The position numbers and the translations under genes are program-made. Below, in pieces: positions 28,601-37,670 of a DNA stretch of 64,000 bases. Below the pieces are notes generated by a model. That model ran no database searches. It was not told where the DNA came from and saw nothing but the letters and a program-made list of their open reading frames with translations. Origin of the DNA: Dyella jiangningensis (GTDB lineage: Bacteria > Pseudomonadota > Gammaproteobacteria > Xanthomonadales > Rhodanobacteraceae); NCBI GenBank assembly GCA_000632805.1, contig CP007444.1, positions 992,001 through 1,056,000 on the forward strand, read 5' to 3'. The first letter of the stretch is position 1. Each line of letters begins with the position of its first letter.

Positions 28601-30064
28601 ATGTCCCTGGATCGACGCGAGTTTCTCAGGCTGGGTGCCTGCGCCGCGGCAGCCGGCATGGTGCCGTTGCGCTCGCTACTGGCGGCGGAAGCGGCGACAA
28701 GAGCGGATGTGACGTTGCGCATCGGTCGCGCGCTGGTCGAACTGGCACCCGACCGTATCGTCCCCACCACGACGTACAACGGCCAATGTCCTGGGCCGCT
28801 GCTGCGGTTTCATGAAGGCCAGCGCGTCGTAGTCGATGTCTTCAACGACACCGACGCTCCCGAGCAGTTGCATTGGCATGGGCAGGCAGTGCCCGTCGAC
28901 GTCGATGGTTCCGCGGAGGAGGGCACGCCATTCATCCCCGCGCATGGCATGAGGCGCCTCACCTTTACGCCGGGGCCACCTGGCTTTCGCTTCTACCATA
29001 GCCATGTGATCGCGCGGGACGATCTGTCGAAGGGGCAATACGCCGGTCTCGTCGGACCGCTCTACATCGAGCCGCGCAACGAGCCCGGCCGTCATGACCA
29101 CGAAGTGTTCCTCACGCTGAAGGAGTTCGAGCCCTATTTCAGCCGGGGTGGCGACATGGCCATGGATTTCCTGCGGCCCGCGCAACGCGATCACGACCTG
29201 CAACAACGCGGTGAACAGGCCATGCGCGCGTCGCTCGCGGGCGGTTCGTCCAAAGGCTATGAGGTCGGCTACCAATCGTTCGCGATCAATGGGCGCATGC
29301 TGGGGCATGGTGAGCCCATTCGCGTGAAGGCGGGCGAGCGTGTGCTCTTCCACGTGCTCAACGGCAGCGCCACCGAGATCCGCAGCCTCGCGTTGCCCGG
29401 GCACACGTTTCGCGTAGTAGCACTGGACGGCAACCCCGTGCCGCGATCTGCGGATGTGCCGGTGCTTTGGATCGGCACAGGCGAGCGGGTCAGCGCCGTC
29501 GTGGAGATGACTCATCCCGGCGTGTGGGTCATGGGCGATCTCGACGACGATGATCGCGCCCATGGCATGGGTATCGTGGTCGAATACGCAGGACAGAAGG
29601 GCAGGCCGCGCTGGAATGCACCGCCCCGGCACGCAGGCTGGGATTACCGCTGGTTCGCATCCCCGAACGGCAAGCCCATGACGCCGGATGACATCATCGA
29701 ACTGACCTTCGCCAAGGCCAATGCCGCCGAGCAGGGCTTCAACCGATGGACCATCAACGACATGGCATTCGACATGAAGGCGATGCGCCCGATGATGAAG
29801 TTGCAGCGCGGCAAACGCTATCGGTTGCGCATGCGCAACGCGAGCGACGATATCCACCCGATGCACCTTCATCGTCACCGTTTCGAGATCACGAGCATCG
29901 CAGGCAAGCCGACCGCAGGCCTGCTCAAGGATGTGGCGATGCTTGGCGGATATCAGACGATGGATGTCGACTTCATCGCGGACCAGCCGGGCCTCTCGCT
30001 CTTCCACTGCCACATGCAGCTACATATGGATTTCGGCTTCATGGCCTTGTTCGACTGCGCCTGA
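28601..30064 (+). CDS. Multicopper oxidase, laccase-like, Tat-exported
   Basis: A 487-residue copper oxidase. The N-terminus SLDRREFLRLGACAAAAG is a twin-arginine signal. All four copper-binding blocks are visible: HWHG (91-94), HSH (133-135), HPMHLHRHRF and the C-terminal HCHMQLHMDFGF. The residue in the axial T1 position, ten after the Cys, is Phe, as in high-potential laccases. There is no Met-rich insert as in CueO. It follows the chemotaxis operon after 112 bp and precedes a His/Asp-rich exported protein, which suggests metal handling, though that link is inference. Confidence 0.93.
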   Translation: MSLDRREFLRLGACAAAAGMVPLRSLLAAEAATRADVTLRIGRALVELAPDRIVPTTTYNGQCPGPLLRFHEGQRVVVDVFNDTDAPEQLHWHGQAVPVDVDGSAEEGTPFIPAHGMRRLTFTPGPPGFRFYHSHVIARDDLSKGQYAGLVGPLYIEPRNEPGRHDHEVFLTLKEFEPYFSRGGDMAMDFLRPAQRDHDLQQRGEQAMRASLAGGSSKGYEVGYQSFAINGRMLGHGEPIRVKAGERVLFHVLNGSATEIRSLALPGHTFRVVALDGNPVPRSADVPVLWIGTGERVSAVVEMTHPGVWVMGDLDDDDRAHGMGIVVEYAGQKGRPRWNAPPRHAGWDYRWFASPNGKPMTPDDIIELTFAKANAAEQGFNRWTINDMAFDMKAMRPMMKLQRGKRYRLRMRNASDDIHPMHLHRHRFEITSIAGKPTAGLLKDVAMLGGYQTMDVDFIADQPGLSLFHCHMQLHMDFGFMALFDCA

Positions 30065-30231
30065 GCAAAAACCTGCTACCGCGTTAACGCAGGAACTTGC
30101 GCACCGTGGCGCCCCGTTTTTGCGGACGAAATCACTCGCCAGGCCTTTCGCCGGAATCCATCATGGCGCCACCGCCCGGCCAGGCGCGCCAGGGGGCGCG
30201 TCATTTCCCGGTGCGTTCGACGGAGACACGC

Positions 30232-30711
30232 ATGAAGAAAGTACTGTTCGCCCTGGCGTTGGGTGCCCTGACGGCAACCCCGGCGCTGCTGGCGGCACCG
30301 GCCCCTTACGGCCAGGACCATGATTACTACGATCATGATCGCGGCCACGATCACGATCACGATCACGACCGGGATCGGGATCGGGAGCGCGACCATGATC
30401 GTGATCGCGACCATGACCATGACCATGACCGCGAGCGATACGAGCGCGAACGTGAGCATCACGAAGAACATTACGACCGCCGCGATTACGTGATCGTGCA
30501 CGATCGCGGCATGCATGAGGGCTGGTACCACCGCGGTGGTTACGTGCCGGTGGAATACCGCGATCGCCGATACGTGGTCGAAGACTGGCGCGTGTACCAC
30601 CTGGCGCCGCCTCCGCCGGAGCACCAGTGGGTGCGCAGCGATACCGGCGAATTCCTGCTGGTGGCGGCCGCGACCGGCATCATCACGGACATCATCATCA
30701 ACAGCCATTGA
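30232..30711 (+). CDS. RcnB-like exported protein with His/Asp/Arg repeat
   Basis: A 159-residue exported protein: signal peptide (MKKVLFALALGALTATPALLAA), then about 50 residues made almost only of His, Asp, Arg, Glu and Tyr, then a C-terminal part GGYVPVEYRDRRYVVEDWRVYHLAPPPPEHQWVR that matches the RcnB/YohN family (periplasmic nickel/cobalt homeostasis). The low-complexity part comes from GATCAC/GACCGG-type hexamer repeats at about 30318-30440, and could bind metal ions. ATG 30232 is the only start giving a signal peptide. A strong terminator follows. Confidence 0.82.
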   Translation: MKKVLFALALGALTATPALLAAPAPYGQDHDYYDHDRGHDHDHDHDRDRDRERDHDRDRDHDHDHDRERYEREREHHEEHYDRRDYVIVHDRGMHEGWYHRGGYVPVEYRDRRYVVEDWRVYHLAPPPPEHQWVRSDTGEFLLVAAATGIITDIIINSH

Positions 30712-30763
30712 CCATCGCGCCGCATGGCCTTCATTGCCACGCGGCCTTGCTCCAGGCTGTCGG

Positions 30764-30788
30764 ACGGGCCGTTCTCGGCCCGTTTTTT
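30764..30788 (+). terminator. Rho-independent terminator after the RcnB-like gene
   Basis: Stem ACGGGCCG/CGGCCCGT with loop TTCT, followed by six T residues. It lies 53 bp after the stop codon at 30711 on the same strand. The remaining 225 bp up to the next gene show no other gene. Confidence 0.85.
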
Positions 30789-31013
30789 CGCAGGTTTTTT
30801 CGAGTCGGCAAGACGCAGGATGAACGGTCGCGATGCGATGACGATTGCGCGACACATGCTTGATGCATAGTCGATCCGCAGGCGCACACGTGCCCGCACG
30901 CATACGCCGCGGGGCATGCATGTCACCGGGCGCAATGCACGAGGGAGAAGCCCGTCCGCCACGCCAGACGGCATCTCCATGGATCAGACGAGTTCGCGCT
31001 GGAGGGAACGAAC

Positions 31014-31499
31014 ATGAAATCGTACGGTTTGATCGCTGTCTTGCTCGCGGGTCTGCTGGCAGGTCCGGCTGTGTATGCGCAACAGGCATCCGCGCCCGCG
31101 GGCTCCACCGGACAATGCAAGGATGGCAGCTACACCGACCATGCAACCAAGAAGGGCGCATGTTCGGGCCATAAGGGCGTGAAGGAGTGGTACGACACCG
31201 CAGCTGCCACGCCGGCCGCCGCCGCGCCTGCAGCTGCTCCGGCTGCCACCCCCGCTGCGTCGCCTGCACCCAGCACGCCTGCAAAGACGGCGGCACCGAG
31301 CAAATCCGCCCATGAACCCGCAGCGACGGCAGCGCCGGGCGGCGGCCCCGGCATGGTTTGGGTCAACTCCAGCAGCAAGGTCTATCACTGTCCGAGCGAC
31401 AAGTGGTACGGCAAGACCAAGTCCGGCTCGTACATGAGCGAGGCCGACGCCAAGGCCAAGGGCTATCACGCCGATCACAACAAGGCGTGCACGCCGTGA
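31014..31499 (+). CDS. DUF3761-type small exported protein
   Basis: A 161-residue secreted protein with signal peptide (MKSYGLIAVLLAGLLAGPAVYAQ). The first module, GQCKDGSYTDHATKKGACSGH followed by KGVKEWYD, is the DUF3761 signature. A linker of Ala, Pro and Thr (about residues 62-108) joins it to a second Cys-containing module with VWVNSSSKVYHC and SDKWYGKTKSGSYMSEADA, a motif found in many proteobacterial envelope proteins. The function of neither module is established. GGAGG lies nine bases before the ATG. A hairpin follows the stop. Confidence 0.85.
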   Translation: MKSYGLIAVLLAGLLAGPAVYAQQASAPAGSTGQCKDGSYTDHATKKGACSGHKGVKEWYDTAAATPAAAAPAAAPAATPAASPAPSTPAKTAAPSKSAHEPAATAAPGGGPGMVWVNSSSKVYHCPSDKWYGKTKSGSYMSEADAKAKGYHADHNKACTP

Positions 31500-31525
31500 C
31501 CTTTCGGGTGTGACAGCAGGGACAG

Positions 31526-31551
31526 GAAGAGCCGGCTTACGCCGGCTCTTC
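31526..31551. terminator. Hairpin between convergent genes
   Basis: An 11-bp perfect stem GAAGAGCCGGC/GCCGGCTCTTC with loop TTAC, sitting between the ends of the convergent DUF3761 and ABC permease genes. The T-run is weak on both sides, so termination strength is uncertain. Confidence 0.6.
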
Positions 31552-31574
31552 TCATTTGTGGTCACGCGGGAAGA

Positions 31575-32666
31575 TCAATCCAGGCGCTTGTGGAACAAGC
31601 GGATGGCCAGCGTAAGCATGATGGCGATGAATGCAGCGAGCGCGACGCTGTCATGCCAGAGGTCGCCCAGCGTCGCGCCGCGCAGCATGATGCCGCGGAT
31701 GAGGCGCATGAAGTGGGTGAGCGGCAGCAGCTCGGAGATCCACTGCGCGGGCCGCGGCATGCCGTCATAGGGGAACATGAAACCCGACAGCAGGATCGAC
31801 GGCAGGAACACGAAGAAGGTCATCTGCATCGCCTGGAACTGCGATTTCGCGCGCGTGGAGATCAGCAGGCCCAGCGAGAGATTGGCCAGGATCAGCAGGC
31901 TGGCCGCCATATAGACGTCCCAAAGGCTGCCGCGTATGGGCACCTTGAACAGCCACACGCCAAGCAGCAGCACCATGCTGGTCTGCACCAGGCCGATGGC
32001 CGCATAGGGCAGCACCTTGCCGATCATCAGCTCGGTACGGCTCACCGGCGTGGTGATCAGCAGTTCCATGTTGCCTCGCTCGGTCTCGCGCACGATGGCT
32101 ACCGCGGTGAACAGCACCATGGTCATGGTGAGGATGACGCCCACCAGTCCGGGCACGATGTTCACCGGCGAGCGGCGCTCGGGGTTGTAGAAGCTCACCA
32201 CGCTGATGGGCTGTTCCGCCATCGCATGAAAGTCGTCGGGCTGGTTGAGTGGATACTGCGCGAGCTGTGCCGCGGCCGATTGCACGACATTGTCGCTGCC
32301 GTCGACCATCACCTGGATGGCCTCGCGTCCGTCGAGCTTGCGTCGTTCGTAATCCGGCGGCACGGCGATGGCCACGCTCACGCGACCTTCGCGCAATAGG
32401 TCGATCAGTTGTTGCGGGCTCTGCGCCATGGCACGCAGTTCGATCACGCCGCTGGCGAGCATGTCCTGCACGGCGGCGCGTGAACCGGCGGTCTGCGCCT
32501 GGTCGGCTACCGCCGCAGGCAGGTGACGCAGGTTGAGGTTGATGGCGTAGCCGAACAACACCAGTTGCAGCACCGGCATGCCGATGATCATCGCCAGCGT
32601 GATGCGGTCGCGACGCAGCTGGCGAAGTTCCTTGATCATGATGGCCCACAGGCGTCGCAGGTTCAC
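31575..32666 (-). CDS. ABC-2 type transporter permease (YbhS/YbhR-like)
   Basis: A 363-residue inner-membrane permease. One N-terminal helix (ITLAMIIGMPVLQLVLFGYAINL) is followed by a periplasmic domain of about 140 residues and then five helices, including SLLILANLSLGLLISTRAKSQ and FFVFLPSILLSGFMFPYDGMP, the usual ABC-2 signature. Its ATG overlaps the stop of the ATPase gene by 4 bases. E. coli YbhFSR uses two permeases; here only one is encoded, so it probably dimerises. It is the last gene of the TetR-led operon. Confidence 0.93.
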   Translation of the reverse strand: MNLRRLWAIMIKELRQLRRDRITLAMIIGMPVLQLVLFGYAINLNLRHLPAAVADQAQTAGSRAAVQDMLASGVIELRAMAQSPQQLIDLLREGRVSVAIAVPPDYERRKLDGREAIQVMVDGSDNVVQSAAAQLAQYPLNQPDDFHAMAEQPISVVSFYNPERRSPVNIVPGLVGVILTMTMVLFTAVAIVRETERGNMELLITTPVSRTELMIGKVLPYAAIGLVQTSMVLLLGVWLFKVPIRGSLWDVYMAASLLILANLSLGLLISTRAKSQFQAMQMTFFVFLPSILLSGFMFPYDGMPRPAQWISELLPLTHFMRLIRGIMLRGATLGDLWHDSVALAAFIAIMLTLAIRLFHKRLD

Positions 32667-33607
32667 GCGGGTTGCTCCTGCTTGTCGGCGTGCTTGCGGG
32701 TGGCGACGACGAAGACGTCTTCCAGGTTGGGCGGGACGCTCTCCACCTCGGCCTGCGCGCCAGCTTCATCGAGGCGATGGCGCAGCGCGTCGATGGAGGC
32801 ATTGCCTTCGCGCATCAGTACGCGCAGCTCATTGCCGATCTGGGCCACGCTCAGCACGTCGGTTTGGCCGTCCAAAGCTTCCTTGGCCTTGCGAGGCGTG
32901 CCCGCGCGCACCAGGAAAGTGCGTCCCTTCAGTTTCTCGGTGAGTTCGGCGGGCGTGCCGTCCGCCACGAGGTTTCCGATGTCGAGGATGGCCAGGCGAT
33001 GGCAGCGTTCGGCCTCGTCCATGTAGTGCGTGGAGACGAGGATGGTGGTGCCTTCGTCGGCAAGCTCGAACAGCTTCTCCCAGAAATCGCGTCGCGATTC
33101 CGGATCGACGGCGCTGGTGGGCTCGTCGAGGAACAGCAGTTCCGGTCGATGCACGATCGCGCCCGCGAGAGCGAGGCGCTGCTTCTGGCCGCCGCTCAGC
33201 GTGCCGGCGAGTTGTTCCTCGCGATCGTCGAGGCGATAACGCTTGAGCAGGTCATCGACGCGGGTTCGCTCCTCGCGCCGCGACAGGCCTTGCACGGTGG
33301 CGAGGAATTCCAGGTTCTGGCGTACGGACAGGTCGTCGAACAGCGAGAACTTCTGCGTCATGTAACCGATGTGCTGCTTGAGTTCCTCCGCCTGCTCCGG
33401 GATGTGCAGTCCGAGCACTTCGATGTCGCCCTCGCTAGGCGTAAGCAGGCCGCACAGCATGCGGATCGTGGTCGACTTGCCCGAGCCGTTGGGGCCGAGG
33501 AAGCCATACACGCAGGCACGAGGCACCTCCAGGTCCACCTTGTTGACCGCCACCACCTGGCCGAAGCGTTTGGTGAGGCCTCGCGCGTGGATGGCTACGT
33601 CACTCAT
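32663..33607 (-). CDS. ABC transporter ATPase (YbhF-like)
   Basis: A 314-residue nucleotide-binding subunit. Walker A is FLGPNGSGKSTTIRML, the signature is LSGGQKQRLALA, Walker B is LLFLDEPTSAVDPESR and the switch His lies in LVSTHYMDEAERC. The start at 33607 places the first strand (IHARGLTKRFGQVVAV) at the N-terminus and lies inside the end of the HlyD-type gene (8-base overlap). Unlike E. coli YbhF, only one ATPase domain is present, so a homodimer is expected. It energises the ABC-2 permease for drug-like cargo. Confidence 0.95.
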   Translation of the reverse strand: MSDVAIHARGLTKRFGQVVAVNKVDLEVPRACVYGFLGPNGSGKSTTIRMLCGLLTPSEGDIEVLGLHIPEQAEELKQHIGYMTQKFSLFDDLSVRQNLEFLATVQGLSRREERTRVDDLLKRYRLDDREEQLAGTLSGGQKQRLALAGAIVHRPELLFLDEPTSAVDPESRRDFWEKLFELADEGTTILVSTHYMDEAERCHRLAILDIGNLVADGTPAELTEKLKGRTFLVRAGTPRKAKEALDGQTDVLSVAQIGNELRVLMREGNASIDALRHRLDEAGAQAEVESVPPNLEDVFVVATRKHADKQEQPA

Positions 33608-34577
33608 CGACGCGCGTTCCGGAAAACGTGGCCGAGATCGGGAAACCTTGCGGCAGATCTTTCGCATCCTGGCCCAGAGCAATCTCCGCGAGATAGCTGA
33701 GCCGCGTGGCGTCGTCACCGCTGAGCGCGAAATAGGGTGTAAAGGTCGGTTCGCTGCGGATCATGCGCACCTTGCCCTGGAAACTGCGCTTGCCATCGTG
33801 CAGTGTCACGACCGCTGCATCGCCCACCTTCACCGAGGGACGCAACGCAGCAGGCACGTAGACGCGCGCATAGGGCGTGTCGCTCGCCAGCAGGATCACC
33901 AGCGGCGTGCCGGGTTGGGCCTGGTCGCCGAGCTTGTAGGGCAGGCTGTCGACGCGCACGTCGCGTGGCGCGGTGAGGTCCAGCTTTTCCAGGTCGACCG
34001 CGCGAGAACTCGCCGTCGCGGATGCGGCGGCGACGGCAGCGCGCGCCTGCGCAATGTCTTCCACGCGGGAGCCGTTCAACAGCTGGTCGAGCATCGCGCG
34101 ATCCGAACCTACCGCAGCGTCGGCATTGCCGGCGGCGGCCTTTGCGCGATCGAGATCGGCCGCGGACACGAATTGCTGCCTGGCAAGCGCGGAAAGGCGT
34201 TGGTAATACGCGGTGGCATCGCGTGCCTGTGCTTGTGCACCGACGAGATTGGCGCGTGCCTGCCGGATCTGTTCCTCGCGAGGTCCCCGCTCGAGTTCGA
34301 GCAGCGCCTGCTGTTGCTGGTGCAGGTCGGCCTGCGCCGTGTCCAACGCGGCCTGGGTGCGCGTCGTTTCCAACTGCATGATGCGCGTGCCCGCTGGTAC
34401 GTACTGGCCTTCGCGCACATCGATCCGGACGATATGTTCGGCCGCTGGCGCGGGCAGGGTGATGCGGTCGAACTCGACCGTGCCCAACACTTCCGGCGGC
34501 GAAGCGCGGCAACCGGCAAGCAGCAACAGCGCGGGCAGGAGGAGACGGGCGGGCGATGCCGTGCGATCAGGGGTCAT
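33600..34577 (-). CDS. HlyD/YbhG-type periplasmic adaptor lipoprotein
   Basis: A 325-residue membrane fusion protein with a lipoprotein signal (LLLPALLLLAGC). The barrel-sandwich start is HIVRIDVREGQYVPAGTRIMQL; a long Ala/Gln-rich alpha-hairpin (residues about 75-185) is followed by the returning segment LDLTAPRDVRVDSLPYKLGDQ and a beta-barrel with VGDAAVVTLHDGKRSF. It lies between the TetR gene (11-base overlap) and the ATPase (8-base overlap), so the four genes form one coupled operon. Confidence 0.92.
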   Translation of the reverse strand: MTPDRTASPARLLLPALLLLAGCRASPPEVLGTVEFDRITLPAPAAEHIVRIDVREGQYVPAGTRIMQLETTRTQAALDTAQADLHQQQQALLELERGPREEQIRQARANLVGAQAQARDATAYYQRLSALARQQFVSAADLDRAKAAAGNADAAVGSDRAMLDQLLNGSRVEDIAQARAAVAAASATASSRAVDLEKLDLTAPRDVRVDSLPYKLGDQAQPGTPLVILLASDTPYARVYVPAALRPSVKVGDAAVVTLHDGKRSFQGKVRMIRSEPTFTPYFALSGDDATRLSYLAEIALGQDAKDLPQGFPISATFSGTRVDE

Positions 34578-35229
34578 GCTTGGGCTCCATGCCGTGGCCG
34601 AGCAGGGCAAGCGCGTGGTTGGCGAGATCGTCCATGCTTAGGTCCGCCTGGAAGATCTGCCGCCAGATCGGCGCACCGGCGGCGGGAAACAGGGTGAGTC
34701 CGATGATCGAGACGACCAGCAGCCGCGGATCGAGCGCCGGGTTGAGTTGGCCCTGCCGCTGCGCTTCGGCGAACCTGCCGGCCAGCATGTGGGGCAGGTC
34801 AGGGCCGATGCGCGACAGCAGCAATTCGCGCAGCGCGCCGCCTTCGCACAGCACTTCGCGCACCCACAAGGACGGAAACCACGGGTACGCCTGCAATACG
34901 CCGAACACGCCGCGCACGAAGCTCTGCGCCATCGCGTGTGCATCGTCCCCGGCCTGGGCGACGTGCTCGCGCAAGATCTTCACCGCGGGCATCAGCCGCT
35001 CCTCGAACACCGCATCGCGCAAGGCGAGCTTGCTGCCGAAGTAGTAGTTGAGCAGCGCGGGCGTCACGCCGGCCTGGCTGGCGATGCTGCGCAGGGAGGT
35101 AGCTGCGATGCCGTCGCGAACGAAGCAATCGAGCGCCGCCTCGATCAGGCGAGAACGCAGATCGGGACTGTCTGTGCCAGGGCGGCCAGGGGCGCGCCGG
35201 GTGGGCGCTCGGGGCTTGGAGGGGTTCAT
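34567..35229 (-). CDS. TetR-family repressor (CecR/YbiH-like) of the ABC efflux operon
   Basis: A 220-residue repressor. The helix-turn-helix is at residues about 24-70 (RLIEAALDCFVRDGIAATSLRSIASQAGVTPALLNYYFGSK, shown here by its ends RLIEAALDCF and LNYYFGSKLALRD). The ligand domain contains PWFPSLWVREVL, typical of the CecR-like (DUF1956-type) subgroup, which in E. coli controls ybhGFSR. It heads the operon, and a palindrome sits 7 bp upstream of its start, so autoregulation of the whole operon is expected. Confidence 0.92.
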   Translation of the reverse strand: MNPSKPRAPTRRAPGRPGTDSPDLRSRLIEAALDCFVRDGIAATSLRSIASQAGVTPALLNYYFGSKLALRDAVFEERLMPAVKILREHVAQAGDDAHAMAQSFVRGVFGVLQAYPWFPSLWVREVLCEGGALRELLLSRIGPDLPHMLAGRFAEAQRQGQLNPALDPRLLVVSIIGLTLFPAAGAPIWRQIFQADLSMDDLANHALALLGHGMEPKHDP

Positions 35230-35235
35230 GCGAAT

Positions 35236-35261
35236 AAATTAATCATACATATAATTAATTT
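35236..35261 (-). promoter_or_regulatory. Candidate TetR operator
   Basis: Perfect inverted repeat AAATTAAT / ATTAATTT with a 10-base A/T-rich centre, 7 bp before the repressor start, in a region far more A/T-rich than its surroundings. TTGAAA lies just upstream on the minus strand and may serve as the -35 box, so a bound repressor would cover the promoter. Symmetry is seen; binding is inferred. Confidence 0.7.
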
Positions 35262-35289
35262 CAAGTGATTGTCCGGTCGACTATTTGTC

Positions 35290-35320
35290 GCAAAGAAAAA
35301 GGCCGGCATAAGCCGGCCTT
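35290..35320 (-). terminator. Rho-independent terminator of the CocE-type hydrolase gene
   Basis: Read on the minus strand: AAGGCCGGC, loop TTAT, GCCGGCCTT, then a T-rich run TTTCTTTG. It begins 26 bp after the stop codon at 35346. Confidence 0.85.
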
Positions 35321-35345
35321 CGAGGCGAATCCAGCGCGCTGTGTT

Positions 35346-37271
35346 TCAGCGATCCGTCACCACCGGCAAGCTGATGGAGCTGGCCGTGCCCGGCGTATGC
35401 CACACGCGCTGCGTGGCTTTCTGATAGTCGGAAGCCTTCGCGTCGAAGATGTTCGGCACGAAGGTCTGCGGGTTGCGGTCGTACAGCGGGAACAGGCTGG
35501 ACTGCACCTGCACCATGATGCGATGGCCGGGCTGGAACACATGGTTGGTGGTGGGCAGGCCAAAGCTGTACAGCAGCGGCTGGTCAGGCGCGAGCGCCTG
35601 CGGGTGCTCGAAGCTGGTGCGGTAGCGGCCACGGAAGATATCCAGCGACACGGCCAGTTCATAACCGCCCATGGATGGATTCGACGGCACCGTGTCCGGA
35701 TACACGTCGATCAGCTTCACCACCCAGTCGCTGTCGGTGCCGCTGGTGGATGCGTACAGGTTCACGTGCGGCGCGCCGCCGATGTGCACCGGTGCCTTCA
35801 GCGGCTCGGTGACGTAGGTGAGGACGTCTGGACGTCCATCCGCAAAGCGCTGGTCGTTCACCAGCCAACGCGTCCAGGCGTCGTGGTCGGCAAAATGCAC
35901 CGGGCGCGGCTGGTATGGCACCGGCTTGGCCGGATCGGACACGTATTCGTCGTACTTGTTCGCATCGCCTTCCGGTGCGTTGAACGACAGCGCACCGTTG
36001 GCGCCGAGATAGAGCGCCTTGGGCTTGCTGGCGCAGCCCTTGTCGCAGCTGAGTGGCCAGGACTTGAAGCGATCCCAATGGTTTTCGCCCGTGTTGTAGA
36101 TCAGCACCGGCGGCGTGTTGGCCTTGGGCGCGCCGTCCACCAAGTACTGGTCGAAGAACGGCTTGAGCACGTCGCGACGGAACTGCAGTGAGGTATCGCC
36201 ATCCCACTGCAGCGGGCCAAGCGAGCTGCCGTCGTAATTCACCTGGCTGTGGCGCCACGGGCCCATCACCAGGAAGTTCTTGTCGTTGCCCTTGTCCTTG
36301 GGTTCCGTCACGGCGTAGCTGTGGATGGCGCCCCACATGTCCTCCTGGTCCCACAGGCCCTGCAGCCACATGGTGGGCACGGTGAGCGGCTGCTCGGCCA
36401 TCACCTTGTCCAGCGCCTGGCCTTGCCAGAAGGCGTCGTATGCCGGGTGCTCGTGCAGCTTGCGCCAGAACGGCAGCTGTTCGAAACCGTTGGCGCGTGC
36501 GTAGTCGCCGGCGGAGCCCGCCGCGAGGAAATTGCTGTAGTCGTCGAAGCCCACGCGCGGCACGCCGCTGCCTTTGCCCTTCTGCGCGGTCTGGCCGGAG
36601 ATATAGTCGAAATTGGTCTGGCGATAGGCGCCGTAGTGGAACCAGTCATCGCCCATCCAGCCGTCCACCATCGGGCTTTCCGGCGCAGCGACCTTGAGCG
36701 CGGGATGCGGATGCACCAGCGCCATCACCACGGTGAAGCCCTCGTAGGACGAGCCGAGCATGCCCACCTTGCCGTTCGATTCCGGCAGGTTCTTCACCAG
36801 CCAGTCGATGGTGTCGTAGGCGTCGGTGGAGTGATCCACTTCGCTGGAGTTGAGCGGGCCACGCAGCGGACGCGTCATCACGTACTCGCCCTCCGAGCCG
36901 TACTTGCCGCGCACGTCCTGGAACACGCGGATGTAGCCGCCCTTGACGAACACTTCGTCACCCTGCGGCAGCGTCGCGTCCATATGGGGGGACTCGAAGC
37001 GCTCCGCGCGGCCGTCGGCATTGTAGGGCGTGCGCGTCAGCAGGATCGGCGCATGCTTTGCGCCCTTGGGAATCACGATCACCGTATGCAGCTTCACGCC
37101 ATCGCGCATCGGGATCATCACTTCGCGCTTCACGTAATCGTCGTTCGCGGTGGGCGCCACGAACTTGGCCTGCGGCACATCCGGCGTCAGTGGTGCGGTC
37201 TGGGCCTGGACGAGGCCGACGGTGAAGGCGGCGAGCGTGGCGGCGGCAAGCAGGGTACGGCGGATGCGCAT
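35346..37271 (-). CDS. Exported CocE/NonD-family acyl hydrolase (X-Pro dipeptidyl-peptidase S15 fold)
   Basis: A 641-residue secreted hydrolase with signal peptide (LLAAATLAAFTVGLVQAQ). The alpha/beta domain holds the nucleophile elbow GMLGSSYEGFTVVMAL; a helical cap follows, then the C-terminal jelly-roll domain (PVHIGGAPHVNLYASTSGTDS, GRYRTSFEHP, FQPGHRIMVQVQSSLFPLYDRNPQTF) seen in cocaine esterase, glutaryl-7-ACA acylase and alpha-amino acid ester hydrolases. ANDDYVKREVMIPMRDGVKL is the usual opening. Substrate is unknown; an acyl-ester or acyl-amide/peptide is likely. A terminator follows. Confidence 0.93.
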   Translation of the reverse strand: MRIRRTLLAAATLAAFTVGLVQAQTAPLTPDVPQAKFVAPTANDDYVKREVMIPMRDGVKLHTVIVIPKGAKHAPILLTRTPYNADGRAERFESPHMDATLPQGDEVFVKGGYIRVFQDVRGKYGSEGEYVMTRPLRGPLNSSEVDHSTDAYDTIDWLVKNLPESNGKVGMLGSSYEGFTVVMALVHPHPALKVAAPESPMVDGWMGDDWFHYGAYRQTNFDYISGQTAQKGKGSGVPRVGFDDYSNFLAAGSAGDYARANGFEQLPFWRKLHEHPAYDAFWQGQALDKVMAEQPLTVPTMWLQGLWDQEDMWGAIHSYAVTEPKDKGNDKNFLVMGPWRHSQVNYDGSSLGPLQWDGDTSLQFRRDVLKPFFDQYLVDGAPKANTPPVLIYNTGENHWDRFKSWPLSCDKGCASKPKALYLGANGALSFNAPEGDANKYDEYVSDPAKPVPYQPRPVHFADHDAWTRWLVNDQRFADGRPDVLTYVTEPLKAPVHIGGAPHVNLYASTSGTDSDWVVKLIDVYPDTVPSNPSMGGYELAVSLDIFRGRYRTSFEHPQALAPDQPLLYSFGLPTTNHVFQPGHRIMVQVQSSLFPLYDRNPQTFVPNIFDAKASDYQKATQRVWHTPGTASSISLPVVTDR

Positions 37272-37670
37272 GGATCCTCCAAGCGGACGGGCCGTAAAGA
37301 CGGCCGTTCCGGGCTGTAAGCGGGTGGGCGGTTGGTGCAGCCACCGACTTTAAGCGACGCGTGCGGAGGCTCCCACCATGACTTCCAGCCTATAAGACCG
37401 ATCTGGCGGCTGTGGGACGCGCCGATAAATGACAAGGAAGGAGCCATGGCGCGGACGAACGCCAGGCGCACCGACGCCGCCCCTCAAGAAAACCATGCCG
37501 TGAAAGTCGACATGCATCACGGTTGCCTGCATCTCATGCGCGGACGCAGACCGGCCGGCGATGCGGAACGTGGAAGTGGCATCGATCGAACCCTTTCATC
37601 TCGTGGACGCCATGGCCTGCCGCGACCGCAGACGATGCCTTGCCGTTTTCTTCGGCTCGCTGGCGTGGGC
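37272..37670. other. 399-bp gap, no firm gene
   Basis: A reading frame starting at 37446 has AAGGAAGGAG right before its ATG and a GCCGATAA box about 25 bp upstream, but its product has no recognisable fold and runs into the end of the diguanylate cyclase gene on the other strand. The matching TAAA of a sigma-28 promoter is missing. I see nothing else definite. Confidence 0.4.
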
